From: Pseudomonadota bacterium
GTDB lineage: Bacteria > Pseudomonadota > Alphaproteobacteria > Rhizobiales > Rhizobiaceae
DNA: 46,183 nt
Assembly (NCBI GenBank): GCA_023444445.1
Contig: JAEXMK010000176.1
Coordinates: forward strand, 1 to 46,183
Direction of reading: 5' to 3'
The notes beneath the pieces were generated by a model. The model did not search any database. It was not told the DNA's origin and saw only the letters and a program-made list of their open reading frames with translations. Both the position numbers and the translations under genes were made by a program. How positions within the stretch are numbered: position 1 is the first letter of the stretch; each line of letters opens with the position of its first letter. Shown here piece by piece: positions 18,319-27,154 of the stretch.

Positions 18319-19461
18319 GTGTCGGATGACGGCCCTCCCCTGCGCATCATTCATTGTTTCCGCTCACCCGTGGGCGGCGTTTTCCGCCATGTGCGCGATC
18401 TGATCGAGGAGCATGTCAAGCAGGGCCACAAAGTCGGCATCGTCTGCGACAGCTCCACCGGCGGGGCGCATGAAGAGCGGCTTTTCGCGCAGATCACGCC
18501 GATGCTGGAGCTTGGTCTCACCCGCCTGCCCATCCGGCGGTCGATCAACCCCGGCGACCTCATGGCGCTGTGGAGATCCTACAAGCACATTAAAAGTTTG
18601 CGGCCGGACATTCTGCACGGGCACAGCGCCAAGGGTGGCGCTCTTGCCCGGCTGATCGGCTCACTTCTGCGGGCGAACAGGTATCGCGTAGCCCGCCTCT
18701 ATTCACCGCATGGCGGCAGCCTGCATTATGCCCGAAACAGCCTGAAGGGGCAGTTCTTCCTGCGGCTGGAGCGGTTTCAGGAGCATTTCACCGATGCGCT
18801 CTGTTTCGTCTGCAATTTCGAGCAGGCGACTTACGAAGCCAAGGTCGGCAAACCGCGCACGCGCACCGCGATGATCTATAACGGCGTCCAGGAGAGCGAA
18901 TTCCAAATCGTCCCTCCCCGCGAAGGCGCTGCCCGTTTCCTCTATATCGGCATGCTGCGCGACCTCAAGGGACCCGATGTCTTCATCAGGGCCTTCGCCA
19001 AAATGGAACGCAGCATCGGTCAGCCCATGTCCGGCGTCATCGTCGGTGACGGACCCGACAGGGACAAATATGCGGCGATGATCGACACGGCCGGGCTTTC
19101 CCGGAGGATTTCCATGCATGCCGCCATGCCCGCCAGACAGGCCTTCGAACTCGCCACCACGGTGGTGGTGCCCTCGCGCGCCGAAGCGATGCCCTATATC
19201 GTTCTGGAAGCGCTGGCCGCGGGCAAAACCGTCATTGCCTCGCATGTCGGCGGCATTCCCGAAGTTCTTGGAGAGGATAGCGAGGCGCTTGCCCCAGCCG
19301 GTGACGCAGATGCGCTGGCGCAAATCATGACCAAGGATGCGGAGGATGTAGACTGGGCGCAGCGGGTCATGCCCCACCCCGATAGTTTCAAGGCGAAATT
19401 TTCAACCCCAGTCATGGCCGATGAGATGATGAAACTCTATCGTGACCTGCTGACGATCTGA
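18319..19461 (+). CDS. uppD: GT4-family glycosyltransferase
   Basis: This is a glycosyltransferase of about 380 residues with a GT-B fold. The N-terminal acceptor domain begins LRIIHCFRSPVGGVFRHVRDL. The C-terminal Glycos_transf_1 donor domain contains FLYIGMLRDLKGPDVFIRAF, the GDGPDRDKY segment and the GT4 E-x7-E region within PSRAEAMPYIVLEALAAGK. It would add one sugar to the lipid-linked UPP repeat unit at the inner face of the membrane. I prefer the GTG at 18319, which has GGAG at 8-nt spacing. An in-frame ATG at 18280 lies inside uppC and would add 13 residues. Confidence 0.86.
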   Translation: MSDDGPPLRIIHCFRSPVGGVFRHVRDLIEEHVKQGHKVGIVCDSSTGGAHEERLFAQITPMLELGLTRLPIRRSINPGDLMALWRSYKHIKSLRPDILHGHSAKGGALARLIGSLLRANRYRVARLYSPHGGSLHYARNSLKGQFFLRLERFQEHFTDALCFVCNFEQATYEAKVGKPRTRTAMIYNGVQESEFQIVPPREGAARFLYIGMLRDLKGPDVFIRAFAKMERSIGQPMSGVIVGDGPDRDKYAAMIDTAGLSRRISMHAAMPARQAFELATTVVVPSRAEAMPYIVLEALAAGKTVIASHVGGIPEVLGEDSEALAPAGDADALAQIMTKDAEDVDWAQRVMPHPDSFKAKFSTPVMADEMMKLYRDLLTI

Positions 19462-19656
19462 AGCCATTTTAAAAACACGATTTTTAATTGTATATTCCAG
19501 CCTTCTTGTAGAAATTCGTCATAAACGTTTCTTAGCATGTTTCGGCTAGTTTCCAGCTCGTAGAGCCCCTTGTGTCCATCCAGGCGTGACTGGGAGGCTC
19601 TACCACTTTGAAGTTGCGTATCGTCCGGTGGAAAATCGAATACGACTTTCGGACCG
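19462..19656. other. Gap between uppD and uppE
   Basis: This is about 195 bp in the middle of an otherwise tight plus-strand run. The first 60 bp are AT-rich, so an internal promoter for uppE-uppF is possible, but I cannot define one. No gene is visible. Confidence 0.3.
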
Positions 19657-21237
19657 ATGCGCTTGATGGTGCGGACCAAAGCAATGACCAAGACTGACAA
19701 GGACAGACAGCAATTCGATCTGGCGTCATTGCGCAAGAAACTCTCCGACTACGAATCCGGAGGGGCTGCGGCATCCGAAACCGTCGTTCTCAATCCGCTC
19801 GCACGGCAGATCGCCAACCAGCTTCGCGGCGGCAATCATTCGCCCAACATGGTGATCGGGCAGTTGCGGCTGCTCGAATTCACGATGCTCGTGGTCATAG
19901 CTGCCATCGTCAACGGTATTGCAGCCGATCGCGGCCTTGAAATCTTTCTAAAGGCTTTCAGCGGCGGCGTGCTGGGTGCGGCACTCAGCGTCTTGCTGCT
20001 GCAGGCGGGTGATTGCTATCAATTGCCGACGTTGCGCACACCAATGAAAATGTTCGCCCGCATTCAGGGCGCCGTCTGTCTCTCCTTCGTGGGAATTGCC
20101 TGCTTCCTTCTCATTTTCTTTCCCGAAACGCTGCATTCCTGGCAGGCTTTCGCCATCTGGTATGCAACGGGGGCGATCGCGATTTTCGCCGGACGGCTGA
20201 TCCTCGGCTTTGCCATTCGCCACTGGGGCCGCAACGGCGTCATGGAACGCCGCGCCGTCATCGTCGGCGGCGGCGATGCCGCAAGGGACCTGATCCGTTC
20301 GCTGGAGCAGCAATCCGACAATGATATCCGCATCTGCGGTATTTTCGACGACCGGAAAAGCGATCGGTCTCCCGAGGTCGTCGCCGGTTATCCAAAGCTC
20401 GGCACCTTTGCGGAGCTGGTGGAATTTGCCCGCCTGACCAAGCTCGACATGCTGATCATAGCTCTGCCGCTCAGCGCGGAAGCGCGCATTCTCCAGCTTC
20501 TGCGCAAGCTGTGGGTGCTGCCGGTCGATATCCGCATCGCCGCCCATGCCAATAAATTGCGTTTCCGCCCGCGCGCCTATTCCCATGTCGGCAATGTGCC
20601 GATGCTGGATGTGTTCGACAAGCCGATCCGCGACTGGGATTCGGTGGCGAAACGGCTGTTCGACATCACCTTCAGCCTTCTTGGGATCGCTCTTTTCTGG
20701 CCGGTGATGCTGGCTGCGGGAATTGCCGTGAAAGCGACCTCCAAAGGCCCGGTCCTTTTCAAGCAGAAGCGCCATGGCTTCAACAATGAAACGATCAACG
20801 TCTGGAAGTTCCGTTCCATGTATACGGAACTCAGCGATCCCACAGCTAAAAAGGCGGTGACGAAAAACGATCCGCGCGTCACACCGGTCGGCCGTTTCCT
20901 GCGCAAATCCTCAATGGACGAGCTGCCGCAGTTGTTCAACGTTCTTTACGGTGACCTCTCCCTCGTCGGGCCGCGCCCGCATGCCGTCCACGCCCAGACC
21001 GGCGACCTGAAATATACCGAGGTAGTGGAGCATTATTTCGCACGCCACAAGGTCAAGCCCGGCGTCACCGGCTGGGCGCAGATCAACGGCTGGCGCGGCG
21101 AGATCGACCATGGCGACAAGATCAAGTTCCGGACCGAATATGATCTCTATTACATCGAGAACTGGTCGCTGTTTCTCGATTTGAAGATCCTGTTCCTCAC
21201 GCCGATCCGGCTGCTCAAATCGGAAAATGCCTATTGA
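19657..21237 (+). CDS. uppE: Priming polyprenyl-phosphate glycosyl-1-phosphate transferase
   Basis: This is a 526-residue WbaP/ExoY-class initiating enzyme that transfers a sugar-1-phosphate to undecaprenyl phosphate and starts repeat-unit assembly. Four hydrophobic helices occupy about 73-185. A Rossmann-like CoA_binding_3 domain covers about 198-320 (RRAVIVGGGDAARDLI). The bacterial sugar transferase domain starts at about 330 (KRLFDITFSLLG) and contains the catalytic DELPQ (421-425), LSLVGPRP and KPGVTGWAQINGWRGE. Several ATGs lie within the first ten codons, and I kept the longest frame. The last bases overlap the start of uppF. In A. tumefaciens this gene is reported as essential for UPP. 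Confidence 0.9.
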   Translation: MRLMVRTKAMTKTDKDRQQFDLASLRKKLSDYESGGAAASETVVLNPLARQIANQLRGGNHSPNMVIGQLRLLEFTMLVVIAAIVNGIAADRGLEIFLKAFSGGVLGAALSVLLLQAGDCYQLPTLRTPMKMFARIQGAVCLSFVGIACFLLIFFPETLHSWQAFAIWYATGAIAIFAGRLILGFAIRHWGRNGVMERRAVIVGGGDAARDLIRSLEQQSDNDIRICGIFDDRKSDRSPEVVAGYPKLGTFAELVEFARLTKLDMLIIALPLSAEARILQLLRKLWVLPVDIRIAAHANKLRFRPRAYSHVGNVPMLDVFDKPIRDWDSVAKRLFDITFSLLGIALFWPVMLAAGIAVKATSKGPVLFKQKRHGFNNETINVWKFRSMYTELSDPTAKKAVTKNDPRVTPVGRFLRKSSMDELPQLFNVLYGDLSLVGPRPHAVHAQTGDLKYTEVVEHYFARHKVKPGVTGWAQINGWRGEIDHGDKIKFRTEYDLYYIENWSLFLDLKILFLTPIRLLKSENAY

Positions 21238-22475
21238 CCCACACCGGTTACCAGCACGCGGCGGATTTTGACGCACCTTTGGCCACCATGCGGCTCATCG
21301 GCGCGTTCTTCATCGCGTTTGGCGTGTTTCTCTCCGGTTTCGTGATTTCCGAACCGGCGCCTTACGAATTGATGATGGTGGGACAGGTGGCCCTGTGGTT
21401 CCTGCTCGGCCTTCGCCTTTCGCGCACCGTCGTCCTGCTTTTATGTCTGCTGCTTGCCTTCAACGTCGGCGGTTATCTTTCGCTCACCACCATGGCCGAT
21501 CTGGACGAAGGACCGCTTTATCTCGCCGTCTCGACCTTTCTGGCGCTGACCTCGGTATTTTATGCGGCAATCGTTGAAGACAAATATCAGCGGCTATTGT
21601 TGATTTTCCGCGCCTGGCTCGCCGCAGCGCTCATCACCTCACTGCTCGGCATCATCGGATATTTCCATGCTATTCCGGGTTTCGAGGTCTTTACCCTCTA
21701 TGATCGCGCCAAGGGCGCATTTCAGGACCCGAACGTCTTCGGTCCCTTCCTGGTGACACCCTCGCTTTATCTGATCTACGGCCTCCTCACCGGCAAGGCG
21801 ATGCATGCGCCTTTACGGATCGTCGGGCTGCTCATCCTGTCACTCGGCATTTTTCTGTCATTCTCGCGCGCGGCCTGGGGCCTGTTTCTGTTCGCCACCA
21901 TTCTCCTCGTTTTCGTCATGCTGCTGAAGGAACGAACGGCCGCTTTTCGTCTGAAGATACTCGTCTTGTTTCTAGTCGCCGCGGGCCTCATGGTCGCGGC
22001 TGTTATTATCGCGCTGCAGTTCAAACAGGTGGCCGATCTGTTCCTTAGCCGCGCCTCGGCGGTGCAATCTTATGATGGTGGGCATCTTGGGCGTTTTGCC
22101 CGCCACTATCTTGGCTTCCAGCTCGCCATGGAACATCCGCTCGGCATTGGACCGATGGTGTTCGACAATATCTTTCCCGCAGCCGAACATAATATCTGGC
22201 TGAAAAGCCTGACCACGCATGGGTGGTTTGGTTTCGTCATTTATCTTACCCTCATCTGCTGGACGATTGCCGCCGGCTTCAGACATCTGCTGCGGCCACG
22301 TCCCTGGCAGTCCTTCCTGATCATTTCCTGGGTGACCTTCGTCGGACATGTGATGATCGGCGCCGTTATCGATACCGACCACTGGCGGCATTTCTTCCTG
22401 CTGCTCGGCATATTGTGGGGCTGCATGGCGCTGGAAAAACGCGAAAGCCTGCGGCGGCGCACACGCACCGCGTAA
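21234..22475 (+). CDS. uppF: O-antigen ligase / Wzy-like polymerase
   Basis: This is a 413-residue inner-membrane protein with about 11 hydrophobic helices and a Wzy_C/O-antigen ligase-type central region. The large periplasmic loop carries FGPFLVTPSL and, later, the AEHNIWLKSLTTHGWFGF segment typical of the family. It should polymerise lipid-linked repeat units at the periplasmic face. The TTG start overlaps the stop of uppE (TTGA), so translation is coupled. An ATG at 21288 is an alternative start. It is the last gene of the UPP block; a general-stress promoter for the next small gene begins about 15 bp after it. Confidence 0.84.
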   Translation: MTHTGYQHAADFDAPLATMRLIGAFFIAFGVFLSGFVISEPAPYELMMVGQVALWFLLGLRLSRTVVLLLCLLLAFNVGGYLSLTTMADLDEGPLYLAVSTFLALTSVFYAAIVEDKYQRLLLIFRAWLAAALITSLLGIIGYFHAIPGFEVFTLYDRAKGAFQDPNVFGPFLVTPSLYLIYGLLTGKAMHAPLRIVGLLILSLGIFLSFSRAAWGLFLFATILLVFVMLLKERTAAFRLKILVLFLVAAGLMVAAVIIALQFKQVADLFLSRASAVQSYDGGHLGRFARHYLGFQLAMEHPLGIGPMVFDNIFPAAEHNIWLKSLTTHGWFGFVIYLTLICWTIAAGFRHLLRPRPWQSFLIISWVTFVGHVMIGAVIDTDHWRHFFLLLGILWGCMALEKRESLRRRTRTA

Positions 22476-22489
22476 AGACCTACCCTTAC

Positions 22490-22514
22490 GGAACCTTACA
22501 CCATTTCATGCGTT
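22490..22514 (+). promoter_or_regulatory. EcfG (general stress) promoter, small membrane peptide gene
   Basis: GGAAC (22490-22494), 16 bp, CGTT (22511-22514) match the alphaproteobacterial EcfG/RpoE2 consensus exactly. The CGTT lies 38 bp before the ATG at 22553. Confidence 0.75.
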
Positions 22515-22552
22515 TAGCCCCCGATTCTGATTGTCAAACGGGGAGACATCTT

Positions 22553-22702
22553 ATGACGCAGACAAACAATCTCTATCTCATCATCGGCGCGCTTCTGGTG
22601 GTTCTTGTCGGCCTTGGAGCCTATGTCTGGCACGAGGAAAGCAAGCCCAAGGGTATCGAGATGAATATCGGCCCGAACGGCGTCTCCGTACAGGAAAACT
22701 GA
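22553..22702 (+). CDS. Small single-helix membrane protein (49 aa)
   Basis: This is a 49-residue protein with one N-terminal hydrophobic helix (about 7-24) and a short polar tail (HEESKPKGIEMNIGPNGVSVQEN after the helix, split here for reading: HEESKPKG / IEMNIGPNG / VSVQEN). GGGGAG lies 7 nt before the ATG, an excellent ribosome-binding site. The N-in or N-out orientation is not clear. It is preceded by an exact EcfG-type promoter, so I expect induction in stress or stationary phase. Similar short proteins occur in other rhizobia; function is unknown. Confidence 0.75.
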   Translation: MTQTNNLYLIIGALLVVLVGLGAYVWHEESKPKGIEMNIGPNGVSVQEN

Positions 22703-22732
22703 TCCGCAAGCGTCGCGCAAACTCCGACCCTT

Positions 22733-22782
22733 AAGACCGGGTGTATCCCAAGCCGGAAGGTGGCCTGGTTGCACCCGGTCTT
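22733..22782. terminator. Long composite hairpin after the small membrane peptide gene
   Basis: An 11-bp perfect outer stem (AAGACCGGGTG at 22733-22743, CACCCGGTCTT at 22772-22782) encloses a second helix (CCAAGCC with GGCCTGG, one mismatch). The structure starts 30 bp after the stop codon. Only TTCTT follows it, so it may be a terminator or a 3' stabilising structure. Confidence 0.55.
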
Positions 22783-22874
22783 CTTATGAAAGGAGACGAA
22801 AGGCGGGATTGATCGCCGCCGATCCGGTCGGTACGAATGACGCGTATCGCCCGATGATGGAAACAGTTTGCGCT

Positions 22875-23516
22875 ATGGTCTCCTCCATTGACCTTTCCAC
22901 CCGCCTCACCGCCACCAGACTGGCCCTCAAGGCCATCAAGGAACAGGAAGACAACTCCGCCACGCAATCATCTTCCACGCGGGCGGCTCTCCTCGGCTCC
23001 TATGGACTCGATAGTTCCTCTTCCACCAATACCAGGCTGACGCAGCTTCTGGCGCAATATGGCCAGACATCCGACGAGGACACCCAGACCGACGGTGCGG
23101 ATACGCAGCCTTCCTCAGGCGACATCACCAAAGCCGATTTCATGAAGGGGCTGAAGGAGATGCTGGACGCGCTGAGCAAGGGCCCGGACAAGGCGTCGCA
23201 GGCCAACGCCATGCTGGAGGCCTTGAAGGCCGGCACGCTCACCGTCTCCGATCCCTCGGAAGGCGCACAGATCAAGGCCTGGGATGTGGCATCCGATACA
23301 AAAACCACCTACAAGCCTTCGACGCAGATCACCATGACGGGCTGGAGCGACTTTCTGAAGGAACATTTGAAACGCGACGGATCGACCTATGCCAAGGGCA
23401 CCAGCGGTGCTTATGTCGACATCATTTCCGGTGACAATGCGTTTTTCGGCAGCGTCGGCAGCCGCTATTATTTTCTCACCTGGCCGCAGGCGAAAGACGG
23501 CAGCCTTACCGTCTAA
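22875..23516 (+). CDS. Hypothetical rhizobial protein (213 aa)
   Basis: I do not recognise a named family. The predicted protein begins VSSIDLSTRLTATRLALKAI, then has a Ser/Thr/Asp-rich low-complexity stretch (about 30-80). A helical part (KADFMKGLKEMLDALSKG, about 87-105) follows, and then a C-terminal domain with WSDFLKEHLKRDGSTYAKG and a FGSVGSRYYFLTWP end. No signal peptide or transmembrane helix is evident. The ATG at 22875 has GGA about 15 nt upstream; in-frame starts at 22857 and 22809 are alternatives. The Ser/Thr-rich start and lack of cysteines resemble secreted or surface proteins of rhizobia, but this is only an impression. Confidence 0.65.
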   Translation: MVSSIDLSTRLTATRLALKAIKEQEDNSATQSSSTRAALLGSYGLDSSSSTNTRLTQLLAQYGQTSDEDTQTDGADTQPSSGDITKADFMKGLKEMLDALSKGPDKASQANAMLEALKAGTLTVSDPSEGAQIKAWDVASDTKTTYKPSTQITMTGWSDFLKEHLKRDGSTYAKGTSGAYVDIISGDNAFFGSVGSRYYFLTWPQAKDGSLTV

Positions 23517-23581
23517 TCCACGGCTCACATGTCGCCGGTGGGGTTGCGGCGGCACGAACCATGCCGCAGCGCTTCTATCCT

Positions 23582-24118
23582 TTAGACGGCTGGGGCGGCA
23601 GCAGGCTCGCCTGCGCCGGACAGGGCCTTTTGCAGCTGTGCCTCCTGCTCCGGCGACAGCGAGGTCTTGATGACACGCCCGCGCAGGCCGTCCAGTTCCG
23701 CCAGCACCTTTTCCGGCTGCACCTTGCGGATCAGCACGAAGAGTGCCGAAGAGCCATTGGGAATGGTCTCGCCCAGCGACTTGATGAAATCGTCATCGAT
23801 GCCAAAATCCGTGAGTGACCCCGCCAGCGCACCCGTTCCGGCGCCAATCGCTCCACCAATGGCAAAGCCCGCCAGCGGATTGAGGAACAGCAGACCCACG
23901 AGACCACCCCACAGACCACCGGAGAGGAAACCGGAACTTGCGCCGATAGCCGTCAGATTGACACTCTGCTTCAGATGCACCTTGCCGTCCTCATCACGGA
24001 CGACGACCACGGCATCCTCCAGATCGACAAGATATTCCTTTTTCAGACCTGCAAGCTTCAGAAGGACCCGATCGGCCTCTTCCGTTCCGTCAAAACCAAC
24101 AACGACGAGTTCGGACAT
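23582..24118 (-). CDS. DUF1269 family protein with glycine-zipper membrane segment
   Basis: This is a 178-residue member of the DUF1269 family. The N-terminal part (SELVVVGFDGTEEADRVL, DAVVVVRDEDGKVHLKQ) is a small alpha/beta domain. The middle (about 60-105) is a Gly-rich hydrophobic double segment of glycine-zipper type (GGLWGGLVGLLFLNPLAG, GGAIGAGTGALAG). The C-terminal part carries GSSALFVLI. Such proteins are often stress-induced; the function is unknown. I use the ATG at 24118, with AGGGAGA at a good distance; the longer frame runs into the promoter. An exact EcfG-type promoter lies 35 bp upstream. Confidence 0.85.
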   Translation of the reverse strand: MSELVVVGFDGTEEADRVLLKLAGLKKEYLVDLEDAVVVVRDEDGKVHLKQSVNLTAIGASSGFLSGGLWGGLVGLLFLNPLAGFAIGGAIGAGTGALAGSLTDFGIDDDFIKSLGETIPNGSSALFVLIRKVQPEKVLAELDGLRGRVIKTSLSPEQEAQLQKALSGAGEPAAAPAV

Positions 24119-24153
24119 GGTTGTCTCCCTGAGTTTCAATTCCGCTGCGATTG

Positions 24154-24178
24154 AACGCCGAAGAAGGCGGCTTGTTCC
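24154..24178 (-). promoter_or_regulatory. EcfG (general stress) promoter, DUF1269 gene
   Basis: Read on the minus strand: GGAAC (24178-24174), 16 bp, CGTT (24157-24154). It is an exact match to the consensus and lies 35 bp before the DUF1269 start codon. Confidence 0.75.
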
Positions 24179-24345
24179 GGCCATGATGGAAAGAGGATAT
24201 GTCATGCGTTTGACGGCGGCTCAGCCAAGGGGCCTAGTGCCCTTTTCAGCCCTCCTCGCCATCCACACCCTTTATTCCTTTTTTTATGAAAAGACCATTT
24301 TCCACTTGCGCCCTAACAGGCTTATATATAAACGGCTTTCAGGTT

Positions 24346-24422
<77 letters not shown>

Positions 24423-24559
24423 TTAAAATCAGATAGATAGCCAGTTCCCCCAGAGCTGGCTATATTTGTTTCAGCTATCTGTAGCTCGCGCCATGCGCGA
24501 ATTAAAAGACCCATTTCGGGTGTGCGTTTTTCCAGGCTTTGATAATCAGGTGTGCTGAG

Positions 24560-24820
24560 ATGGCGAAAAAACCAAAAATAGAACACTCCGAATTCGCGGG
24601 CGAGTTTGAGGACGAGGGCATCACCGTTCTCGTTGATATTTACCGGCCCGCAGGCACCCAGCAAGACTGGACACTCGAGGTTATCAGCGAACACGACGAC
24701 GTCACCACCTGGGACGAGCCTTTCGCGACCGACAAGGACGCCTGGGAAGAATTTCTAGCCACCTGCGAGAAAGACGGAATTCGCAGCTTTCTGGACGGCG
24801 AGGATCCATCGGTTCATTGA
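24560..24820 (+). CDS. Conserved small acidic hypothetical protein (86 aa)
   Basis: This is an 86-residue acidic protein. The pattern IEHSEFAGEFEDEGITVLVDIYR, then WTLEVISE and TTWDEPFATDKDAWEEFLATCEKDGIRSFL, reminds me of a short family widespread in Alphaproteobacteria with no assigned function (probably a small alpha/beta fold). The chosen ATG gives the conserved AKKPKIEHSE start; an upstream ATG (24539) would add seven residues. It lies 138 bp after tRNA-Pro and is likely monocistronic. Confidence 0.7.
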   Translation: MAKKPKIEHSEFAGEFEDEGITVLVDIYRPAGTQQDWTLEVISEHDDVTTWDEPFATDKDAWEEFLATCEKDGIRSFLDGEDPSVH

Positions 24821-25037
24821 CCGGCCTCGGCGGCACCAAACCTTGGAGCGCTTGGCTTGATTCTCGCTCCGGCCATTGGCTCCATGGGCTCATTTTTGCC
24901 CGGCCGTTTTCTGGTTAAATTCCCTAAAACATAAGCTCGATCAGAACGTGGCCGACCGTCGAGGGGCGGCGTATACTGCCTTATTGACTCTCTGCTAAAA
25001 TTAGAACATTTAGTGAACAAAAGAGAGGTCACCCACT

Positions 25038-25241
25038 ATGTCCGACGCTGAAAAAATCATCCCCATCAGGCCTGACGACATCGCGGGATACGTTATCCAA
25101 TGTCACGATGGCGACGCAAAAGCGGCTGTCGAAGCCCTACTCGACGAAATCGAGCATTTGCAGGAACAGCTTTCCCTGGCGGTCGCCATCATGGGAAAGG
25201 GATACACGCGCGGATGGACGCCGGATATCGGACGCGATTGA
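25038..25241 (+). CDS. Small hypothetical protein (67 aa)
   Basis: This is a 67-residue acidic protein. The sequence IRPDDIAGYVIQCHDGDAKAAVEALLDEIEHLQEQLSLAVAIMGKGYTRGW suggests a mostly helical protein with a short coiled-coil segment (about 34-50). GAGAGG lies about 10 nt before the ATG. I do not recognise a named family, although similar short proteins occur in other rhizobia as I recall. It is probably monocistronic. The 217 bp upstream show no recognised operator. Confidence 0.65.
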   Translation: MSDAEKIIPIRPDDIAGYVIQCHDGDAKAAVEALLDEIEHLQEQLSLAVAIMGKGYTRGWTPDIGRD

Positions 25242-25310
25242 GCCGACGGCTTCCACTCCACAAGCCGTGTTCGATGCAGCTTGTGGAGCGCAAGAAAACT
25301 GGCGCAGCAA

Positions 25311-25808
25311 TCAGCCCTTTTCCGCCAGCTGACCGATTTCGCGGTCGATCAGGTAAAGCGCATTGGGGCCGTCGCCGATCAGCTCGATCTTGCCTAGTAT
25401 GGTGCGGCAAAGGCTGTCTTCCTCATGCTGCTCATCTACGAACCATTGCAGGAATGAGGTTGTGGCGTGGTCTTTTTCTACCTGGGCAAGATCGACTGCC
25501 GCGTTGATGGCGGCGGTGACGCGGGATTCGTGCTCCGTCACGATGGTGAACAGCCCCTTGATGTCGTTTGCCGTGACCTGCGGCGCCGGTAGCTCGGAAA
25601 AGGTGACGCGTGCGCCAAGATCGTTCAGAAAGCCGAAGATGCGGTGCATGTGCTCCAGCTCTTCCGCCGCATGGCCGAGCAGGAATTTATAGCAACCGTC
25701 GAGGTTGCGTTCCGCCGCCCATGCGGCCGCCTGAAGATAGGCGTGATGGGCGCGCAGCTCGCCATTGAGGAGATCGTTCAACGTCGTTTCGATCACTTTG
25801 TTTGCCAT
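25311..25808 (-). CDS. ftn: Bacterial non-haem ferritin
   Basis: This is a 165-residue ferritin that would oxidise Fe(II) and store it as a mineral in a 24-subunit cage. Aligned by position to E. coli FtnA, every ferroxidase-site residue is kept: Glu17, Tyr24, Glu49, Glu50, His53, Glu94, Glu126, Gln127 and Glu130. There is no haem-binding Met52 (residue 52 is Glu), so it is not a bacterioferritin. It lies 72 bp after the pseudoazurin-like gene and on the same strand as the iron ABC transporter genes, so uptake and storage functions sit together. The symbol is generic. Confidence 0.88.
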   Translation of the reverse strand: MANKVIETTLNDLLNGELRAHHAYLQAAAWAAERNLDGCYKFLLGHAAEELEHMHRIFGFLNDLGARVTFSELPAPQVTANDIKGLFTIVTEHESRVTAAINAAVDLAQVEKDHATTSFLQWFVDEQHEEDSLCRTILGKIELIGDGPNALYLIDREIGQLAEKG

Positions 25809-25880
25809 GGTTTCATCCTTGGTTTCGGGTTGAAGAAGCGGGTTTGCGGTGCGGATTGGTGCGGCCTGAAAGGCGGGGCG

Positions 25881-26336
25881 TTATTGTGCGGGCGTCACCT
25901 GCCTCAGCGCCGCTTCCAGCCTTTCGCTCTTCATGACGAGCTTGGGCCGCAGCTTCTCGGCCTTCTGTCTGACGGCTTCGAGATTGACGGGCTTGCCGAC
26001 CTGAATGATACCGATCATCGCCATCATCAGATGCGGCGGGCAATAATAGAGATAGACACCCTCCTTCTCGACAGTGACGGTGAAGGCCTCATCGAGCTTG
26101 CTTTTCCAGGGGCCAACGCCTTCCGGAACCGCATAGGACTGCACATAGTGGCTGGAATTTTGCGGCACGAAGGTAATGGTGTCGCCCGGCTCCGCCTTCA
26201 CATAGGCAGGCTCGAACACCATGCCGCCATCCTTGCCGTAATTGAGCATCAGGATCTTGTGTTCGGCGGAAAGGGATGGCGTGGCGGGCAGGATTACGGC
26301 CAAAGCCGTGGCAAGCGTCATCAAAAATCGTTTCAT
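25881..26336 (-). CDS. Pseudoazurin-like cupredoxin
   Basis: This is a 151-residue periplasmic type-1 copper protein. A signal peptide (residues 1-24, ending SLSA) precedes a cupredoxin domain with the full copper site: His63 in NSSHYVQ, Cys99 and His102 in YYCPPHLMMAM, and Met107. The C-terminal helical extension (about 115-151) is normal for pseudoazurins, which pass electrons to nitrite reductase in denitrifiers. Here, however, the ATG overlaps the stop of the iron-transporter ATPase gene (ATGA), and no denitrification gene is near. A role as electron donor or acceptor in metal uptake is therefore possible (inference). Confidence 0.88.
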   Translation of the reverse strand: MKRFLMTLATALAVILPATPSLSAEHKILMLNYGKDGGMVFEPAYVKAEPGDTITFVPQNSSHYVQSYAVPEGVGPWKSKLDEAFTVTVEKEGVYLYYCPPHLMMAMIGIIQVGKPVNLEAVRQKAEKLRPKLVMKSERLEAALRQVTPAQ

Positions 26337-27154
26337 GCAATTATTCCTTCAAGGGTTTTGAAATGTTCGAGCGGCGGGTCGCCCGCCGGCTGAATGACGG
26401 GATTGCCGCGCCGGTCGCGCAACACCTCCACGGCAACGCCGTAGGTCTCGGAAATGAGCTTCGGCGTGACGATATCGCCCGGTGCGCCGGTCGCCTTCAA
26501 CGCACCATCCGAAATCACCAGCAGGTTGTCGGCATATTGGCAGGCGAGGTTGAGATCATGCAGCACAACAAGCGTCACCCGGCCATTGGTGCGGGTTTCC
26601 TGCCGCACCAGATCGAGAAGCGCCACCTGATGCTTGAGGTCCAGCGCGCTGACCGGCTCATCAAGCAGCATCGCCTGCGGCTCCCGCATCAGAACCTGCG
26701 CAAAAAGCGCCATCTGCCGTTGCCCGCCGCTGAGCGAGGCGATCTCCCTGCCCGCCAGATGGGCTATTCCGGCCTGATGCAGGCGTGTCATCGCCAGATC
26801 GAGCGTTTCGTCGTCGATATGAAGCGAAAGCCGGCCGAAGCGGCCGAGCGCCACCACCTCCAGCACGCTGAGCGCTATATCGGCCGCCGTATCCTGCGGC
26901 ATATAGGCGAAACGATCCCGCCAGTCCCTTGTGTGCCGCCCTGCCCTTTCCCCGGCCTGAAGACGACGATCGCCGAGGCTGATCGCGCCGGCAGCGAGCG
27001 GCAGGTCGCCGAAGATTGCTCTTAGAATCGTCGTCTTGCCCGTTCCGTTCGGGCCGATGACGGCGTGGATTTGCCCGGGTTCCAGGCGTGCCGAGAGGTC
27101 TCTCACAACAACCTGCCCGCCACGCTCGACGGAAATATTATCCAGAACCATCAT
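26333..27154 (-). CDS. ABC transporter ATPase, iron-siderophore type
   Basis: This is a 273-residue cytoplasmic ATPase of the FecE/FhuC class. Walker A GPNGTGKT (34-41), Q-loop MPQD (85-88), signature LSGGQ (141-145), Walker B MLLDEP (162-167) and the H-loop in VLHDLN are all intact. It powers the FecCD-type permease encoded just upstream; its ATGATG start overlaps the permease stop. GAAGAGG lies 8 nt upstream, which favours the first ATG. The frame is open further upstream, but that part is antiparallel reading of permease sequence. It is followed by the overlapping cupredoxin gene. Confidence 0.92.
   Translation of the reverse strand: MMVLDNISVERGGQVVVRDLSARLEPGQIHAVIGPNGTGKTTILRAIFGDLPLAAGAISLGDRRLQAGERAGRHTRDWRDRFAYMPQDTAADIALSVLEVVALGRFGRLSLHIDDETLDLAMTRLHQAGIAHLAGREIASLSGGQRQMALFAQVLMREPQAMLLDEPVSALDLKHQVALLDLVRQETRTNGRVTLVVLHDLNLACQYADNLLVISDGALKATGAPGDIVTPKLISETYGVAVEVLRDRRGNPVIQPAGDPPLEHFKTLEGIIA

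Noticed and set aside
25881..26336. Pseudoazurin gene as a sign of a denitrification cluster
   Set aside because: No nir, nor or nos gene is present. The gene is fused by overlap to an iron transporter operon instead.
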